DNA of 16,335 nt from an uncultured Clostridia bacterium (GTDB taxonomy: Bacteria; Bacillota; Clostridia; Lachnospirales; Anaerotignaceae), in assembly GCA_910587735.1 (NCBI GenBank), contig CAJUNT010000042.1, positions 1-16,335 of the forward strand, in the 5' to 3' direction. Each line of letters begins with the position of its first letter. Position 1 is the stretch's first letter. A program made the translations under genes and the position numbers. A model generated the notes under the pieces. The model searched no databases and was not told where the DNA came from. It saw only the letters and a program-made list of their open reading frames with translations. This document shows, piece by piece, positions 15,904 to 16,335 of the stretch.

Positions 15904-16050
15904 TTACCAGCCTTTTATTTGTTTTACTTGCTCTGCCCTTTGTGAGTCTTTGTGATATTGCAGTTTGAATTGTATTGTGTGTACAATTTCTTGCCTTGTC
16001 TCGTCATCTAGTTGATAGAATGATGTCAAAAGATTATATACATCAGGCAT
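15904..16050 (-). pseudogene. C-terminal scrap of a probable XRE regulator
   Basis: On the minus strand the frame FGKNSMPDVYNLLTSFYQ continues as a helical, charged tail ending KQIKGW and TAA at 15906-15904. ATG at 16050 is the only Met, but it lacks a clear ribosome site, and coding-like sequence (FGKNS) continues upstream to about 16097, where the IS begins. The 'FGKN...YNLL...L-D-E-T-R-Q-E-I' pattern resembles the linker and C-terminal helices of XRE-type regulators. I read it as the end of a gene truncated by the insertion sequence; the family assignment is tentative. Confidence 0.4.
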
Positions 16051-16153
16051 ACTGTTTTTTCCAAACGATACATAAGAGGATACAAAGAGTTTTTGAGGGT
16101 GTTATTAAATTGATGAATGAGGACATACTAATAGCAAAGGAGATATTATTGGT

Positions 16154-16335
16154 ATGGAATGTAAAAAATGTGGAGGAACAAAACATAGTAAAAATGGATT
16201 TATAAAGGGTCATCAAAGATATAAATGTAAAAATTGTGGGTATCAGTTTGTTCCAACTTTACAAAAGGGATTTGATAAACAAACAAAATTAACTGTATGT
16301 TTATTGTATATTAATGGATTATACTTAAGAACGAT
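16154..16335 (+). CDS. IS1-family transposase, N-terminal part (cut by window end)
   Basis: ATG 16154 follows AAAGGAG at 16136-16142. The product starts MECKKCGGTKHSKNGFIKG and has two CxxC knuckles (CKKC, CKNC) forming the InsA-type zinc ribbon, then YQFVP and the first part of an HTH region (TVCLLYINGLYLRT). This arrangement is typical of IS1-like transposases, which act on their own terminal inverted repeats. The left end of the element is probably near 16098, where GGGTGTTATTAAATTGATG begins, but the inverted repeat cannot be confirmed without the other end. The frame is open to the window edge. Confidence 0.8.
   Translation, partial: MECKKCGGTKHSKNGFIKGHQRYKCKNCGYQFVPTLQKGFDKQTKLTVCLLYINGLYLRT

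Noticed and set aside
15975..16205. Plus-strand 76-aa frame overlapping the IS1-like start
   Set aside because: It is out of frame with the zinc-ribbon transposase and antisense to the XRE-like tail; its composition shows no protein-like pattern.

Overview
The window is about 70% A+T and looks like a low-GC Bacillota genome, probably a gut clostridium or relative. This rests on the Shine-Dalgarno sites, the Tn1549-like CHC2/primase/relaxase module, a DpnII-type restriction system and an OmpR-type two-component pair. I cannot name the species. The core of the window is accessory DNA: a decayed mobilizable element whose primase-oriT-relaxase segment occurs twice in direct orientation (about 1-2682 and 10321-12436, offset about 9.8 kb). 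The two copies enclose an intact restriction-modification island.

Left copy (1-2682): the 3' part of a decayed P4-type primase, then a spacer with a TTGACA promoter, GCGTATATGCGTAT repeats and a hairpin-rich putative oriT, then a MobA/MobL-type relaxase broken by one nonsense codon and one frameshift.

Island (2767-7224): six open genes on the + strand behind a good promoter. They are a DpnM-like GATC adenine methylase, a 59-aa zinc-ribbon protein, a DpnII-like GATC endonuclease, a second DNA methyltransferase with an unusual THPPY motif, a proteasome/HslV-like Ntn-hydrolase fold protein, and an unrecognised 247-aa protein. By eye, GATC occurs only three times in all 16.3 kb, always inside the dpnM-like gene, which suggests long exposure to GATC restriction.

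Right copy (7263-12436): a frameshifted XRE repressor divergent from a tyrosine integrase with two in-frame stops, with an inverted-repeat operator between them. Next come a 120-bp multi-hairpin element, an intact CHC2 zinc-finger gene, a primase that has lost its ATPase core in frame, a second copy of the promoter/oriT spacer, and a relaxase with many lesions. The mobility genes are decaying while the island and the oriT hairpins are preserved. This fits cargo held by selection on an element that can at best be mobilized in trans.

Right flank (12437-16335): an OmpR-type response regulator and histidine kinase followed by a secreted protein with a PepSY-like segment. Then come an 18-codon fragment of the 3' end of tuf (EF-Tu) with a strong terminator, a C-terminal scrap of a probable XRE regulator on the minus strand, and the start of an IS1-family transposase cut by the window end.

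The part most worth following up is the group of three genes behind DpnII (THPPY methyltransferase, Ser-start Ntn-hydrolase-like protein, unknown helical protein). It could be an additional, undescribed defence or modification-monitoring module. That function is inference from position only.
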